From: Ferrithrix thermotolerans DSM 19514
Lineage (GTDB): Bacteria; Actinomycetota; Acidimicrobiia; Acidimicrobiales; CAIXPF01
Assembly (NCBI GenBank): GCA_945906305.1
Contig: CAMDQT010000011.1
Coordinates: 36,707-100,706, forward strand
DNA length: 64,000 nucleotides
Direction of reading: 5' to 3'
Positions 9,028-19,245 of the stretch are shown one piece after another. Each line of letters starts with the position of its first letter. The stretch's first letter is position 1. Both the position numbers and the translations under genes were made by a program. Below the pieces are notes generated by a model. That model was not told the DNA's origin. It did no database searches and saw only the letters and a program-made list of their open reading frames with translations.

Positions 9028-9717
9028 TCAGTGGCCATGGCCTAGTCCTCCGTTGCCATCGTGATCGCTAGTGGTACCCGGTCGGTGGTAGGGCGTCTCG
9101 GCATGCTGCCCGCGTTCGGGCTGTCGCACGCCGTAACCCAACTCCCCGGACCAGCCAACGCGACCGACATAGTCGGCATCGCCCTGCGCCGCGGTGGCAC
9201 GCACCCACCCCGACGTGAACAAGTCATCGCCGTCCCGCCAGTCTTCCCACGGCAGCTTCTGGGGCATACCGTCGTCGTCCACAACCAACTCGGCCTTGGT
9301 GTATATGGCGTCCTCACGGCTGGTGAATGAGAACTCGAAGAGCTTCGACTCGGTGATTGCCTCGGTCGGACACGCCTCCACGCAAAGATCGCAGTGGATG
9401 CAACGCAGATAGTTGATCTCGTAGATGTAGCCATAACGCTCGCCCGGAGAAACCGGTTGCGCAGGATCGTTGTCGGCTCCACGCACGTAGATGCACTTGG
9501 CCGGACACACCCCCGCGCAGAGCTCGCAGCCGATGCACTTCTCCATCCCGTCCTCGTAGCGGTTGAGGACGTGTCTACCGTGCAGACGGTTTGGCTTGTC
9601 GCGCTTTTGATCGTGCTTCGCGGTTCCCGCGGAATATTGGTTGGTGACGATGTCCTCGCCGCCAAAGCCCTTAACAAACTTGCGCCACGTGATGGCGAAG
9701 CCCCCGAGATAACCCAT
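9028..9717 (-). CDS. nuoI: NADH-quinone oxidoreductase subunit I
   Basis: A 229-aa iron-sulfur subunit that carries clusters N6a and N6b. Two ferredoxin motifs are visible: [15 protein letters not shown] and [15 protein letters not shown]. The ATG at 9717 overlaps the nuoH stop (ATGA); the frame is open for another 190 codons upstream but that is nuoH shadow. The C-terminus after about residue 165 is long and rich in Gly, His and Asp, ending GGLGHGH. It links NuoG/F electrons to NuoB. Confidence 0.95.
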   Translation of the reverse strand: MGYLGGFAITWRKFVKGFGGEDIVTNQYSAGTAKHDQKRDKPNRLHGRHVLNRYEDGMEKCIGCELCAGVCPAKCIYVRGADNDPAQPVSPGERYGYIYEINYLRCIHCDLCVEACPTEAITESKLFEFSFTSREDAIYTKAELVVDDDGMPQKLPWEDWRDGDDLFTSGWVRATAAQGDADYVGRVGWSGELGYGVRQPERGQHAETPYHRPGTTSDHDGNGGLGHGH

Positions 9718-10916
9718 CAGGCGTACACCTCCGCTTCGTGCTCCCGGTTGCGGCGAGCAGCGCGCAACGACAGGTTCAGCAACCCAAACGCCCCCCCGAG
9801 CACGACGAGCGAAATCGCCATGGCGATGGGCACAGACCAGCCTTCGTTCTGCGCCACGCGAATCGTGGCCAGCAGCAGCAACCAGCCGAGCGAAAGGGGG
9901 ATGAGTACCTTCCAGCCCAGGTCCATCAGCTGGTCGTAGCGAAGCCGGGGCAACGTACCCCGGAACCACACAAAGGTGAACAGGAACAACACCAGCTTCA
10001 AGAAGAACCAGAAAAGCGGCAGGAACCACGAGCGCATCACTTCGGGGCCGAAGACGGGACCCGACGGACCACCGAGGAACATGGTCACGATCAGAGCCGA
10101 CATGGTCACGGTGTTCATGAACTCGGCCAGGAAGAACAAGGCGAAGCGGATCGAGCTGTACTCGGTGTTGAAGCCACCGACAAGCTCCTGTTCCGCCTCG
10201 ACGAGATCGAACGGCGGCCGGTTGAGTTCGGCCGTCCCGGCAATGAGGAAGACCACAGCAGGCACGACCCCGGTAGCCACCAGGTTCCAATCAACGCCGA
10301 AGCGAGCGGATTGCGCCGCCACGATGCCGTTGGTGGACAAGGTGCGGGTGACGAGCAACACCGCCACCACCGACAAGCCTAGGGCCGCCTCGTAGGACAC
10401 AATCTGTGCGGACGCCCGTACGCTCCCGAGCAGGGGGTATTTCGAACCAGACGCCCAGCCGGCGAGCATGATGCCGTACACGCCTATGGCCGACATCGCC
10501 AGGAAGAACAAAACTCCCACCGGCGGATCCGCGAGCTGCAAGAACGTTCGGTGACCGAAGATCGACACCGTCCCGTCCCCATCGGTGAAGTTGCCACCGA
10601 GGGGGATAACCGAGAAGGCCAGGAACGCCGGCACCACTGCCAGCACCGGGGCTAAACGGAACACCCGACGGTCGGCCTTGTCCGGCAGCAAGTCTTCTTT
10701 GAAGAACAACTTCGTACCGTCGGCCAGCGTCTGCAAGATGCCCCATGGGCCAGCGCGGTTGGGACCGATGCGGTGCTGCATGTCAGCGATGATCTTGCGC
10801 TCGAACCAAACCATGAACATCGTGGCCACGAGGGTGAACACGAAGGCGACGAGCACCTTGAGCAAGGTGATGAGCACTACGGCCACACCGACGCCATCGG
10901 CGTAGAGAGGATCCAT
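9717..10916 (-). CDS. nuoH: NADH-quinone oxidoreductase subunit H
   Basis: A 399-aa membrane subunit with eight or more helices that forms part of the quinone channel. Signatures are [20 protein letters not shown] near residue 40 and [18 protein letters not shown] near residue 230, a Glu-rich loop that lines the quinone entrance. ATG 10916 overlaps the nuoG stop (ATGA). The order nuoG-H-I is standard. Confidence 0.96.
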   Translation of the reverse strand: MDPLYADGVGVAVVLITLLKVLVAFVFTLVATMFMVWFERKIIADMQHRIGPNRAGPWGILQTLADGTKLFFKEDLLPDKADRRVFRLAPVLAVVPAFLAFSVIPLGGNFTDGDGTVSIFGHRTFLQLADPPVGVLFFLAMSAIGVYGIMLAGWASGSKYPLLGSVRASAQIVSYEAALGLSVVAVLLVTRTLSTNGIVAAQSARFGVDWNLVATGVVPAVVFLIAGTAELNRPPFDLVEAEQELVGGFNTEYSSIRFALFFLAEFMNTVTMSALIVTMFLGGPSGPVFGPEVMRSWFLPLFWFFLKLVLFLFTFVWFRGTLPRLRYDQLMDLGWKVLIPLSLGWLLLLATIRVAQNEGWSVPIAMAISLVVLGGAFGLLNLSLRAARRNREHEAEVYA

Positions 10917-13354
10917 CAGCGCCGAACCTCCAGCCGCACATCGGTGATCGGGCTTGATGCGACCAGCAAGTGGTTCACCGTCGCGCCGGAGACGTTACCG
11001 AGCACACTCGCGGTGCCCCGAACAACGTCCGCATCGGCGAAAGCCGGCAACTCGATGCTGCCCTGGTTCGCCACAACCGTCACCAGCTCACCTTCCCCGA
11101 CGGACAGCCCCTGGAAATCGAGCGGGTGCAAACGCAGCGCGTTGCTCGCCGGCAACGCCGCCAACGACTGGCTGTGAGCGGTGCCGGTCCCGCCGTCATA
11201 CATCTTTCGCCGCACCACCAAACGGAGGGAGGCCTCGTCGAGCGGAAGCTGCACCGCCGGGGGCACCTCGGGTAGGGCGAGGACCGCCGGACGCCCGCCG
11301 CCGCCGACGCCGGCGGCCACTGAACCTTCGCTGTTCAGGGCGAGCGCAGCCCGGTCGAGGCCGGCGTGTGATGAGGCCACTGCCTCGATCTCATCCCAAA
11401 TTTGCTCGGCCGACTCGAAACCGAGGTCGGTACCGAGCCGCAAGGCCAACTCGGAGGCGATGATCCAGTCCGCTCGCGCCGTACCGGGCGGCGTCACCAC
11501 CTGATGAAGGGCCAGGATGCGACCTTCGATGTTGGTGGTCGTGCCGTCCACTTCGCCGTGGGCCGCCGCGGGTAATACCACCGCCGCGCCCGCCGAAGAG
11601 GGGTTGGCGAAGGTGTCCACGGCGATCACCGAGGCCTTGGCGAGCGCACGTTGGACGAGGTCACGATCGGGGAAGTCATCCAGCGGATTGGCACCCAGTA
11701 GGACCAGCACCGACAACTTGCCGTCGGCCGCGGCCTGGAGCATCGCGGCGCTGTCGTACCCAGTGGCGGCAGGCACCGCACCCCACGCCTGCGCGAAGTA
11801 GGGCCGACCAGACTCAAGTGCGACCCGACCGGGAAGAAGGCCGGGTGCAAGGCCCATGTCAAGGGCCCCCATGACATTGCCCCGGCTCAACGCGGGCAGG
11901 AACCGGGCCCCGGCGGCGGCAAGGATCATCGCCGCCTCGGCGAGCACGGCCGGATCTTCGGTGACCGTGCCGCGGCCCAACACGACGGTGATCGGCTGCC
12001 CAGAGGGCAGAACCGAAACGGCCTGACGAGCGGCATCGACCAACGAACCCCCGGGACTGGCCCAAAAGCGATGCTGGGCGAGTTTGCTCAAACCACTCGC
12101 ACCGTGACCGATCTCGATGAGAGTCGCTCCACCCTCAACCACGGCGTGGCGCAAACGAAGGTAGAGCACCCCAAGGGTTTCTTTGGGGTCCGTGCCGAGC
12201 AGCACGATGGTTCCCTTGGCCGCGCCCGCCTCGGCGATCGTGGCCCGAGGCAAGCCGAGCACGAAGGACGCCGGCAGCCCGTCGCCAAGTTGGGCGTCGA
12301 CGTTGTCGGTACCGATGACGTGCTTGGCCAACTTGGCCCACGCATACGCCGACTCGTTGGTCAGCCGAGCCCCGCCGATGACGCCGACGGCCGCAGGCCC
12401 CGAGGCCCGGACGGCGTCGGCGATCAGCTCGGTCGCGTGGCGCAAAGCATCGGCCCATCGGGCCCCTCGACCCTGGATCAACGGCTCGGACAATCGCTCC
12501 TCGGAGTTCACCGACTCAACGCCGAAACGTCCCCGGTCGCACAGCCAGCCCCAGTTGACGGCGTCGTTGTCAACGCCGAGCGAGCGCAGCACCCGGTTGC
12601 GCGACGACTGCAGCGTGACCGAACAACCGACCGAACATCCGGTGCAGGTCGATTCGACCTCGGTGAGGTCCCACGGTCGAGCCTTGAACCGATACGACGA
12701 TGACGTCAGAGCACCGACCGGACAGATCTGCACGGTGTTGCCGCTGAAATACGAGCTGAAGGGCGCATCGGGAAAGGTGTTGACCTCGGTGCGGGAACCG
12801 CGACCCTGAAAGTGAATCAGCGGATCACCGGCCACCTCTTTGGCGAAGCGGGTGCAGCGATCGCACAGAATGCAGCGTTCCCGGTCGAGCAGGACAAGAT
12901 CCGAGATCGGAATTGGCTTCTCGTAGTGCCGCTTCTCCTCGACGAAACGGCTCTCTGCCGGGCCGAAGGCGATGGTGTTGTCCTGCAAAGGGCATTCACC
13001 GCCTTTGTCACACACCGGACAATCGAGCGGGTGGTTGATCAGCAAGAACTCGAGGACGCCGTCCTGTGCCTTGCGAACACGGTCGGACTCGGTGTCCACG
13101 ACCATGGCCTCGGACACCGGGACCATGCAGCTGGGCTGCAACGCAGGACCGCGACCACCGGCGTCGATATCCACCAGGCACATGCGGCACATGCCCACCG
13201 GCGACAGCCGCGGGTGGTAACAGAACCGGGGAATGTGAACCCCGGCCCGCGCCGCGGCTTCGATGACAAGTTCGCCCGGTTCCGCCTCGATCGCGTGCCC
13301 GTTGATCTGCACACTGACGGTCGTCTTGGGAGGGGTGTCGATCGTTTCAGACAT
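10916..13354 (-). CDS. nuoG: NADH-quinone oxidoreductase subunit G
   Basis: An 812-aa subunit of the electron-input module. Cluster ligands can be read in order: [2Fe-2S] Cys45, 56, 59, 76; N5 His108, Cys112, 115, 121; N4 Cys161, 164, 167, 211; and the off-path N7 Cys237, 240, 244 and 272 with the exact C-x2-C-x3-C-x27-C spacing. A molybdopterin-oxidoreductase-like fold without metal ligands follows. ATG 13354 is chosen because a GGAGG lies eight bases upstream; it overlaps nuoF by eight bases. N7 is present only in some bacteria. Confidence 0.95.
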   Translation of the reverse strand: MSETIDTPPKTTVSVQINGHAIEAEPGELVIEAAARAGVHIPRFCYHPRLSPVGMCRMCLVDIDAGGRGPALQPSCMVPVSEAMVVDTESDRVRKAQDGVLEFLLINHPLDCPVCDKGGECPLQDNTIAFGPAESRFVEEKRHYEKPIPISDLVLLDRERCILCDRCTRFAKEVAGDPLIHFQGRGSRTEVNTFPDAPFSSYFSGNTVQICPVGALTSSSYRFKARPWDLTEVESTCTGCSVGCSVTLQSSRNRVLRSLGVDNDAVNWGWLCDRGRFGVESVNSEERLSEPLIQGRGARWADALRHATELIADAVRASGPAAVGVIGGARLTNESAYAWAKLAKHVIGTDNVDAQLGDGLPASFVLGLPRATIAEAGAAKGTIVLLGTDPKETLGVLYLRLRHAVVEGGATLIEIGHGASGLSKLAQHRFWASPGGSLVDAARQAVSVLPSGQPITVVLGRGTVTEDPAVLAEAAMILAAAGARFLPALSRGNVMGALDMGLAPGLLPGRVALESGRPYFAQAWGAVPAATGYDSAAMLQAAADGKLSVLVLLGANPLDDFPDRDLVQRALAKASVIAVDTFANPSSAGAAVVLPAAAHGEVDGTTTNIEGRILALHQVVTPPGTARADWIIASELALRLGTDLGFESAEQIWDEIEAVASSHAGLDRAALALNSEGSVAAGVGGGGRPAVLALPEVPPAVQLPLDEASLRLVVRRKMYDGGTGTAHSQSLAALPASNALRLHPLDFQGLSVGEGELVTVVANQGSIELPAFADADVVRGTASVLGNVSGATVNHLLVASSPITDVRLEVRR

Positions 13355-14720
13355 GGGTGCTGTCCTCCACTCGCACGGGAATGCCAAGCGCACGACGGCG
13401 GATCTTGGCCTCGAACTCGGGACGGAAACGCCGGAGGGCGCTAACCACAGGCGCGACGGCCGACGGTCCGAGGGGACAGATGGTCGTCTGCTTCGGGGGG
13501 AACGGCACGGCCGCTAGCCCTTCCGATTCCCAACTTGCGGCGGGATAAGGCCCGGGGCTGATGTTGTCGCCCACATCGAGCAGCATGTCGATATCGGCCG
13601 GACGACCGTGGCCGTCGACAATGCGCTGCAAGATGGTCTCCAGCCAGCTCGTGCCTTCCCGACATGGTGTGCACTTGCCGCAGGACTCCCGGGCATAGAA
13701 GCGCACCACCCGCAGACACGCCTTGACCGCATCGGTGGTCTCGTCCATCACGACGATGGCTCCCGAGCCCAACATGGACCCTGCTCCGCCAACCGGACGC
13801 GCCTCCAGCGGAAGGTCGAGTTGCTCCTCGAAAAACCATGGTGAGGAGCCGCCACCGGGAATAAAGGCCTTTAGCGCGTTGCCGTTGCGAATCCCACCGC
13901 AGAACTGCTCGTCGTAGAGCAACTCGCGAAAGGTGGTCACACCGTGCTGCACCTCGTACACACCGGGGCGTCGCACGTGGCCCGACACGGCGAACATGCG
14001 GGTACCGGGCGAACTTTCCGAACCGTATTGCTTGTAGTCCTCGGACCCGCGCACGATGATGCCACCGAGGTTGGAGAGCGTCTCGACGTTGTTGACGACT
14101 GTCGGCTTCCCATACAGCCCGATGGCGGCGGGAAAGTACGGCGGCTTAAGCCGCGGCATTCCTCGGTTGCCCTCCAGGGACTCGATCAGTGCGGTCTCTT
14201 CGCCCACGATGTAGGCGCCGGCACCCCAGTGCAGCACGATGTCTACGGAGAAGTTGCTACCGAGGATGTTGCGGCCCACGTACTGCGCGGCATAGGCCTC
14301 GTTCAGCGCCGTCGCGACCCGGGTCTGCGCCAAGGCCATCTCACCTCGGACGTACAAGAAACATTGCGACAATCCCGCGGCGTAGCACGCGATGAGGCAA
14401 CCCTCGATCAGCTGATGGGGGTCGCGTTCCATCAGCATGCGGTCCTTGTAGGTGCCCGGCTCGGATTCATCGCCGTTCACCACCAGATAACGCGGCCAAA
14501 CCCCAGGAGGCGTAAACCCCCACTTCACGCCGGCGGGGAAGCCTGCGCCGCCCCGACCGAGCAGTGTGGCCGCCCTGATTTCGTCGTGGACAGCGGCCGG
14601 GGTCATGCTCAGCGCCTTACGCAAGCCCTCATAACCCCCGGTCGCCTCGAAGCGGGCCAGGGTATAAGAGTCGGCGTGATGCAACCGCGAGGTCACGAGC
14701 TGGACGATGGGTGCGGTCAT
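13347..14720 (-). CDS. nuoF: NADH-quinone oxidoreductase subunit F
   Basis: A 457-aa NADH- and FMN-binding subunit. The glycine-rich FMN/NADH loop GRGGAGFPAGVKWGF and HWGAGAYIVGEETALIES are present, and the N3 cluster ligands are ESCGKCTPCREG plus the Cys of TTICPLGPSA. It oxidises NADH and passes electrons to NuoG. ATG 14720 overlaps the nuoE stop (ATGA). Length is normal. Confidence 0.96.
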   Translation of the reverse strand: MTAPIVQLVTSRLHHADSYTLARFEATGGYEGLRKALSMTPAAVHDEIRAATLLGRGGAGFPAGVKWGFTPPGVWPRYLVVNGDESEPGTYKDRMLMERDPHQLIEGCLIACYAAGLSQCFLYVRGEMALAQTRVATALNEAYAAQYVGRNILGSNFSVDIVLHWGAGAYIVGEETALIESLEGNRGMPRLKPPYFPAAIGLYGKPTVVNNVETLSNLGGIIVRGSEDYKQYGSESSPGTRMFAVSGHVRRPGVYEVQHGVTTFRELLYDEQFCGGIRNGNALKAFIPGGGSSPWFFEEQLDLPLEARPVGGAGSMLGSGAIVVMDETTDAVKACLRVVRFYARESCGKCTPCREGTSWLETILQRIVDGHGRPADIDMLLDVGDNISPGPYPAASWESEGLAAVPFPPKQTTICPLGPSAVAPVVSALRRFRPEFEAKIRRRALGIPVRVEDSTHV

Positions 14721-15349
14721 GCTTGCTCCAGCCACACCGGCGCAGAAGCGCGGTCGGGATCGGCGTTGCCAGCGACTCGGTCAGCGGGGATGTGCTGGCG
14801 CTGCAATGCGAGCGTGCCGTGGGGTGGAATCTGGCCCTCAGGCCCGGATTCGGCGGCCTTTCGCGTCGGCTGCCTGCCGTTGCGCAGATCCTCCACGATG
14901 GCGTCGAAGTCCCCGTCTTCGACTTTGTAGAAGTACCGGTAGTTCACCGTCAGGCACGGCGCCTCGGTGCACGCAGCAATGCATTCCACATCTTCAATCG
15001 TGAACAATCCGTCGCCGGTGGTGTTGCCGGCCTTGATCCCCAAGGCGTGCTCCGCGTGGTGAAGCAGCTCCTCGCCGCCGAGGAGTTGACAGGAAATGTT
15101 GGTGCAGATGTTCACCAGGTAGCGACCGACTGGTTCGCGTTTGAACATCTCATAGAACGAACAGGTGCCAAGGACCTCAGCCGGCGACACGTCGACCAAT
15201 TCTCCGAGGTGCACCATCGCCTCGTCGGACACGTAGCCGTCCTGCTCCTGGGCTAGGTGCAGGAGCGGAATGAGCGCTGATTTTTTCCACGGGTACCGCG
15301 AGATGATCTCGTGGGCGACCGCTTCGTTCTGCGGGCTCAATCGGCTCAC
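14717..15349 (-). CDS. nuoE: NADH-quinone oxidoreductase subunit E
   Basis: A 210-aa thioredoxin-like [2Fe-2S] subunit (cluster N1a). Ligands lie in ICTNISCQLLGG and VECIAACTEAPCL. The GTG at 15349 overlaps the nuoD stop (GTGA). The last 40 residues after about 165 form a polar extension with no family match that I recognise. The presence of nuoE, F and G shows that this first complex is a full NADH-oxidising enzyme. Confidence 0.94.
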   Translation of the reverse strand: MSRLSPQNEAVAHEIISRYPWKKSALIPLLHLAQEQDGYVSDEAMVHLGELVDVSPAEVLGTCSFYEMFKREPVGRYLVNICTNISCQLLGGEELLHHAEHALGIKAGNTTGDGLFTIEDVECIAACTEAPCLTVNYRYFYKVEDGDFDAIVEDLRNGRQPTRKAAESGPEGQIPPHGTLALQRQHIPADRVAGNADPDRASAPVWLEQA

Positions 15350-16632
15350 CGGTCGACTTCTCCCATGATCGGGTCGACGCTGGAGATCACGGCCACAGTG
15401 TCCGCGATGAGGCCGTCGGCCATCATGTGGGGCAGGCACTGCAAGTTCACGAAACTCGGTCCTCGAATGTGCATACGGTACGGCTTGGACGTCCCGTCTG
15501 AGACCAGGTAGCAACCCAGCTCGCCGCGGGGAGATTCGACCGCCACATAGACCTCTCCCTCGGGCACCTTGTAACCCTCGGTGTACAACTTGAAGTGGTG
15601 GATCAACGCCTCCATCGACTCGTCGATGCGGGCCCGCGGGGGTGGCGTCACCTTCTTGTCCTGGACCTTGTAGTCGCCCTTCGGCAGCTTCTCAAGGATC
15701 TGGTAGACGATCTTCATCGACTCACGAATCTCATTGAGTCGGATCGCGTACCGATCGAAGCAGTCGCCAAAAGTACCGACGACGACATCGAAATCGACCT
15801 GGTCGTAGTGCAGATATGGCAGGTCACGACGCAGGTCCCAGTCATAGCCCGTAGAGCGCAATATGGGCCCGGTCGCACCCAGATCGATGGCCTCCTGCGT
15901 AGTGATAACCCCGACGCCCTGGAGTCGATCGCGCCAGATGTTCTGACCGGTCAGCAGCACATCAAGGTCGTCGAGACGACCCGGCAACGGTTCGAGGATG
16001 CGCAGCAAGTCGTCGCGCCAGCCGTCGGGAAGATCCGCCGCCACTCCCCCAGGACGGATGTAATTGTGGTTCATCCGTACGCCGGTGATCTTTTCGAACA
16101 GGCGGAGCAACTCCTCGCGGTCGCGCCAGCCATAGATCATCACCGAGACGGCGCCGATGTCCATGCCGTTGGTCGCTTGGAACAGCAGGTGGGAGCTCAT
16201 GCGGTTGAGCTCGCACATCAGCATCCGAATCCATTGGCCCCGTTCAGGAACCTCGATACCGAGCAGTTCCTCAACCGCCATCGAGAACACGAGCTCATTG
16301 AACAACGGACTCGCATAGTCCATACGGGTCACGTTCGTCGGGCCCTGCAGGAAGGTCAGATCCTCCGCGGTCTTCTCCATGCCCGTATGGAGGTAGCCCA
16401 CGATCGGCTTGGATCGCACGACCTGCTCACCTTGCAGTTCGAGCATCAAGCGCAGCACACCATGGGTCGAGGGGTGCTGCGGACCCATGTTGATGATCAT
16501 GGTCTCGTCGTTTTCGTCGGCGAGCATCTCACCGCGCTGTGCCGCCTCGACCTCGGACATGCGCAGCACCGCCCGCCCGTTGCGTAGGCGGGCGTGATAA
16601 TCGATGGAGTCCTGGTTTTCGACAACGGTCAT
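15346..16632 (-). CDS. nuoD: NADH-quinone oxidoreductase subunit D
   Basis: A 428-aa 49-kDa subunit. Signatures are NMGPQHPSTHGVLRL near residue 50, the quinone-site loop GYLHTGMEKTAED, and ESPRGELGCYLVSDG near the C-terminus. It has an N-terminal extension of about 45 residues. ATG 16632 is used; it follows a 63-base gap after nuoC. It is the complete counterpart of the truncated second NuoD at the left edge. Confidence 0.96.
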   Translation of the reverse strand: MTVVENQDSIDYHARLRNGRAVLRMSEVEAAQRGEMLADENDETMIINMGPQHPSTHGVLRLMLELQGEQVVRSKPIVGYLHTGMEKTAEDLTFLQGPTNVTRMDYASPLFNELVFSMAVEELLGIEVPERGQWIRMLMCELNRMSSHLLFQATNGMDIGAVSVMIYGWRDREELLRLFEKITGVRMNHNYIRPGGVAADLPDGWRDDLLRILEPLPGRLDDLDVLLTGQNIWRDRLQGVGVITTQEAIDLGATGPILRSTGYDWDLRRDLPYLHYDQVDFDVVVGTFGDCFDRYAIRLNEIRESMKIVYQILEKLPKGDYKVQDKKVTPPPRARIDESMEALIHHFKLYTEGYKVPEGEVYVAVESPRGELGCYLVSDGTSKPYRMHIRGPSFVNLQCLPHMMADGLIADTVAVISSVDPIMGEVDR

Positions 16633-16695
16633 GGCGTGTCCCAGTGGTGTGGGTGGGAGCGGGCTGAGGGCCAACGGAGGCCGTTCAGCCGGTGC

Positions 16696-17217
16696 TCATG
16701 AAGATGGTGCGCCTTTGAACTGAACCGGGATTCGGCCCAGCGAGTAGTCCTTGCGCAATGGATAGCCTTGCCAGTTCTCTGGCATGAGGATGCGGGTCAT
16801 GTCCGGATGGCCACCGAAGGTGATCCCGAAGAGGTCGAAAACCTCACGCTCGAGGGCTTCAACCCCGGCGTGCAGCTCCCACAGCGAGGGACAGGTTGGG
16901 TCGGACTCTGGGACCTGGACCCGTAAACGAACGCGCCCGCGTTCGCTGTGGCTGATGAAACCGGCCACGACCTCAAACCGTTCCGGAAGCACACCTTCGG
17001 GCAGCACACGGTGCTGTTTCGCGGCGCAGTAGTCAACTGCAGTCACATCCACGCACATCAGGTACCCGGCGGCGTACAGCGCCCCCGCCACCCCAAGGTA
17101 GCTGTCTCGACTTGGATGGAGCACCTTTTGGCCCCGAGCCCACGACCGGGGGACCCCGAATTCCACCTCCGGCGTTGCGGCCAACCCGACCTGCTCGCCG
17201 CGACCCTCTGTGCTCAT
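16696..17217 (-). CDS. nuoC: NADH-quinone oxidoreductase subunit C
   Basis: A 173-aa 30-kDa subunit. The signature [19 protein letters not shown] and the following [17 protein letters not shown] are clear. ATG 17217 overlaps the nuoB stop (ATGA); the longer upstream frame is nuoB shadow. It is about 50 residues shorter than the second NuoC, mainly at the N-terminus. Confidence 0.94.
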   Translation of the reverse strand: MSTEGRGEQVGLAATPEVEFGVPRSWARGQKVLHPSRDSYLGVAGALYAAGYLMCVDVTAVDYCAAKQHRVLPEGVLPERFEVVAGFISHSERGRVRLRVQVPESDPTCPSLWELHAGVEALEREVFDLFGITFGGHPDMTRILMPENWQGYPLRKDYSLGRIPVQFKGAPSS

Positions 17218-17801
17218 GACCGGGCCCCGATCCGCACCCCACGCTCGGTTTGCCCGTCGCGTTGCTCGATGAGCAACGGTCCAGCACCCGAACTGCGGCG
17301 ATGCAGAAGCTCCCCGTTGAGAATCTGATTGTGGATGGTGATAATCGCATGCAGCAGAGTTTCTGGCCCCGGGGGACATCCCGGTGCGTACACGTCCACC
17401 GGAACAACCTGATCGACACCTTGGACAATGGCGTAGTTGTTGAACATGCCGCCCGAACTCGCACAGACCCCCATTGACAGCACCCATTTGGGTTCCATCA
17501 TCTGGTCGTAGATCTGACGCAACACCGGCGCCATTTTCTGAGACACCCGACCGGCAACGATCATCAGGTCTGCCTGGCGCGGTGAGGCCCGAAACACCTC
17601 CATGCCGAAGCGAGACAAGTCGAAATGGGCGCCACCGGCCGCCATCATCTCGATCGCGCAGCAAGCCAGCCCGAACGTTGCCGGCCACAAGCTCCTGGCC
17701 CGCGCCCACTGGACGACATCTTCAATGCGCCCGGTCAGAACGTTGTGGTCGATTCCGGCCAGGCCGTTTTCGAGAATTCCCTTGCCACCAAGCTTGACCA
17801 T
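17214..17801 (-). CDS. nuoB: NADH-quinone oxidoreductase subunit B
   Basis: A 195-aa N2-cluster subunit. Ligands are Cys47-Cys48 ([10 protein letters not shown]), Cys113 ([10 protein letters not shown]) and Cys142 ([12 protein letters not shown]). ATG 17801 lies one base after the nuoA stop codon; the frame upstream of it is nuoA shadow. The C-terminal 30 residues are a polar tail ([16 protein letters not shown] and onward). Confidence 0.95.
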   Translation of the reverse strand: MVKLGGKGILENGLAGIDHNVLTGRIEDVVQWARARSLWPATFGLACCAIEMMAAGGAHFDLSRFGMEVFRASPRQADLMIVAGRVSQKMAPVLRQIYDQMMEPKWVLSMGVCASSGGMFNNYAIVQGVDQVVPVDVYAPGCPPGPETLLHAIITIHNQILNGELLHRRSSGAGPLLIEQRDGQTERGVRIGARS

Positions 17802-17802
17802 G

Positions 17803-18327
17803 TCAGTGCGCTCCGCTCTCGGCTGGGGCCACGACGGTTTCAAGCAGACCCTCGTCGAGCATGATCCTCAGCTCCTCTGGGCTGTGTCGTCCTTCGAGGC
17901 CTACCCGACGCACGGTCGTCGCCGCGGTCCGCGCCGAGCTACGCATGTGCGCCGGCCGCTGCACCTTCTTGGTAGGTCCCCAGTCCAGTGCCCCCTTCGA
18001 GAGCAGGTACAGGAACGACTCGAAGACCGACGCCGAGAAGACCGCTACGGCCAACAGCCCAAATAGGCCGAGTTCGCGATGAACTATGGCGTAGGGATAC
18101 AAGAAGATGATCTCAATGTCGAAGACGACGAAGATCATGGCGATGAGATAGAAGCGCACCGGGAAACGCCGCGGCGGCGCCTTGCCCGGCACTATGCCCG
18201 ACTCGTAGGGCTGCTGTTTCGGAACTGTGGCCAATCGTGGGGCCAACAGCTTCGATGCCGCGAAGCTGAGCACGGCAAATAGTACGGCCAGTACCGCCAG
18301 GCAGAGGATCGGGAGGTACTGGCTCAT
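17803..18327 (-). CDS. nuoA: NADH-quinone oxidoreductase subunit A with C-terminal tail
   Basis: A three-helix membrane subunit with [15 protein letters not shown] in loop 1 and [15 protein letters not shown] in helix 2. The usual protein ends near residue 118. This one runs to 174 residues, adding a basic linker and an amphipathic stretch ([18 protein letters not shown]). ATG 18327 is preferred, but the GTG directly before it at 18330 is equally open. It follows the stop of the upstream membrane protein at once, so the bc-type genes and nuo genes look like one transcription unit. Confidence 0.92.
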   Translation of the reverse strand: MSQYLPILCLAVLAVLFAVLSFAASKLLAPRLATVPKQQPYESGIVPGKAPPRRFPVRFYLIAMIFVVFDIEIIFLYPYAIVHRELGLFGLLAVAVFSASVFESFLYLLSKGALDWGPTKKVQRPAHMRSSARTAATTVRRVGLEGRHSPEELRIMLDEGLLETVVAPAESGAH

Positions 18328-18330
18328 CAC

Positions 18331-19245
18331 CTAGTCGGCCGCTGCGTAGGCGGCACGGTTCGCCGCTGCTTGCTGGTCACGCCGGTGCAGCCGCCAGGCC
18401 AAAGCGGCAAAGATCAGGCCCGAGCCGATGGTGACGTTGGCGGGAGGTACCCGCTTGGATCCGAGGTCACGCACCATGATCACGGTATACATCGGCTGGG
18501 TAGGGTCGATCGCCTTTGCTGGCGGTGCTTCACCGGGCCGGACGTTGAGCGATAGCGGCGTTGCGCCTTGGACCATGACCGCCGAATAGTGCGCCGGGTG
18601 ACGCGGCGTAAGGGCGATTTTGATGCGATACCAGACCCGCTCTGGGCATCCCGACCAATTCGAGTTAACGATGCGCGGCTTGCAGACCGCGTCGGGTCGG
18701 CGTTGCTTGCCACCCACCTCAAAGGCCGCGATGGGGATATAGGACCCTGAAGCGAACTCCTTGTGGTTGAGCACGAATGCATCCACCGTGGCCTGGGCCT
18801 CGCCTCGGGAACGGTTGGACGCAAGCATCCCGGTCCAGCCCGCGACCATGGGCTCCTCGCCAGACTTCTCGGCCTTCTCGAAGGCTTCCACCAATCCTCC
18901 CGAAGGGTTCCCACCTTCAGGTTGCAACTCCTGGAGTTCCGTCCCGAGTGATGCGGCCTGATCGAATTGAGCTGCGGTGAGGTCACCGCGGTTCATCTCC
19001 ATGACCTTCCAGGAGGGCAGACGGCCTTGCAGCCCGATGCCGTAGATCGTCCAGATGATTCCCATCAAAAAGAGCCAGCCGAACAGCCCGGTCAAGGCCA
19101 GAAACATGCCGGTACGAAAGCCGGTGTTCGTGGCCAACAGCAGGAACACGGAGCCCATCAGCACCGCGACACCGACGCCGACGACGAGCAGACCGCGTAT
19201 GAACACCCCGAAGTCGAGGCCATTGATGCTGATGAAGGCGCTCAC
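18331..19245 (-). CDS. membrane protein of unknown function, between cytochrome complex and nuo genes
   Basis: A 304-aa protein not recognised as a named family. Two hydrophobic helices at about 12-40 and 45-70 are followed by a soluble region of about 195 residues and one more helix near 270-288, then a basic end. The soluble part has a Cys pair (Cys in DAVCKPRIV and NWSGCPERVW), which could form a disulfide or bind metal, but no haem motif. GTG 19245 overlaps the cytochrome c stop (GTGA) and its own end abuts nuoA. Position suggests an accessory or bridging subunit between the quinol oxidising complex and complex I; this is inference. Confidence 0.8.
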   Translation of the reverse strand: MSAFISINGLDFGVFIRGLLVVGVGVAVLMGSVFLLLATNTGFRTGMFLALTGLFGWLFLMGIIWTIYGIGLQGRLPSWKVMEMNRGDLTAAQFDQAASLGTELQELQPEGGNPSGGLVEAFEKAEKSGEEPMVAGWTGMLASNRSRGEAQATVDAFVLNHKEFASGSYIPIAAFEVGGKQRRPDAVCKPRIVNSNWSGCPERVWYRIKIALTPRHPAHYSAVMVQGATPLSLNVRPGEAPPAKAIDPTQPMYTVIMVRDLGSKRVPPANVTIGSGLIFAALAWRLHRRDQQAAANRAAYAAAD

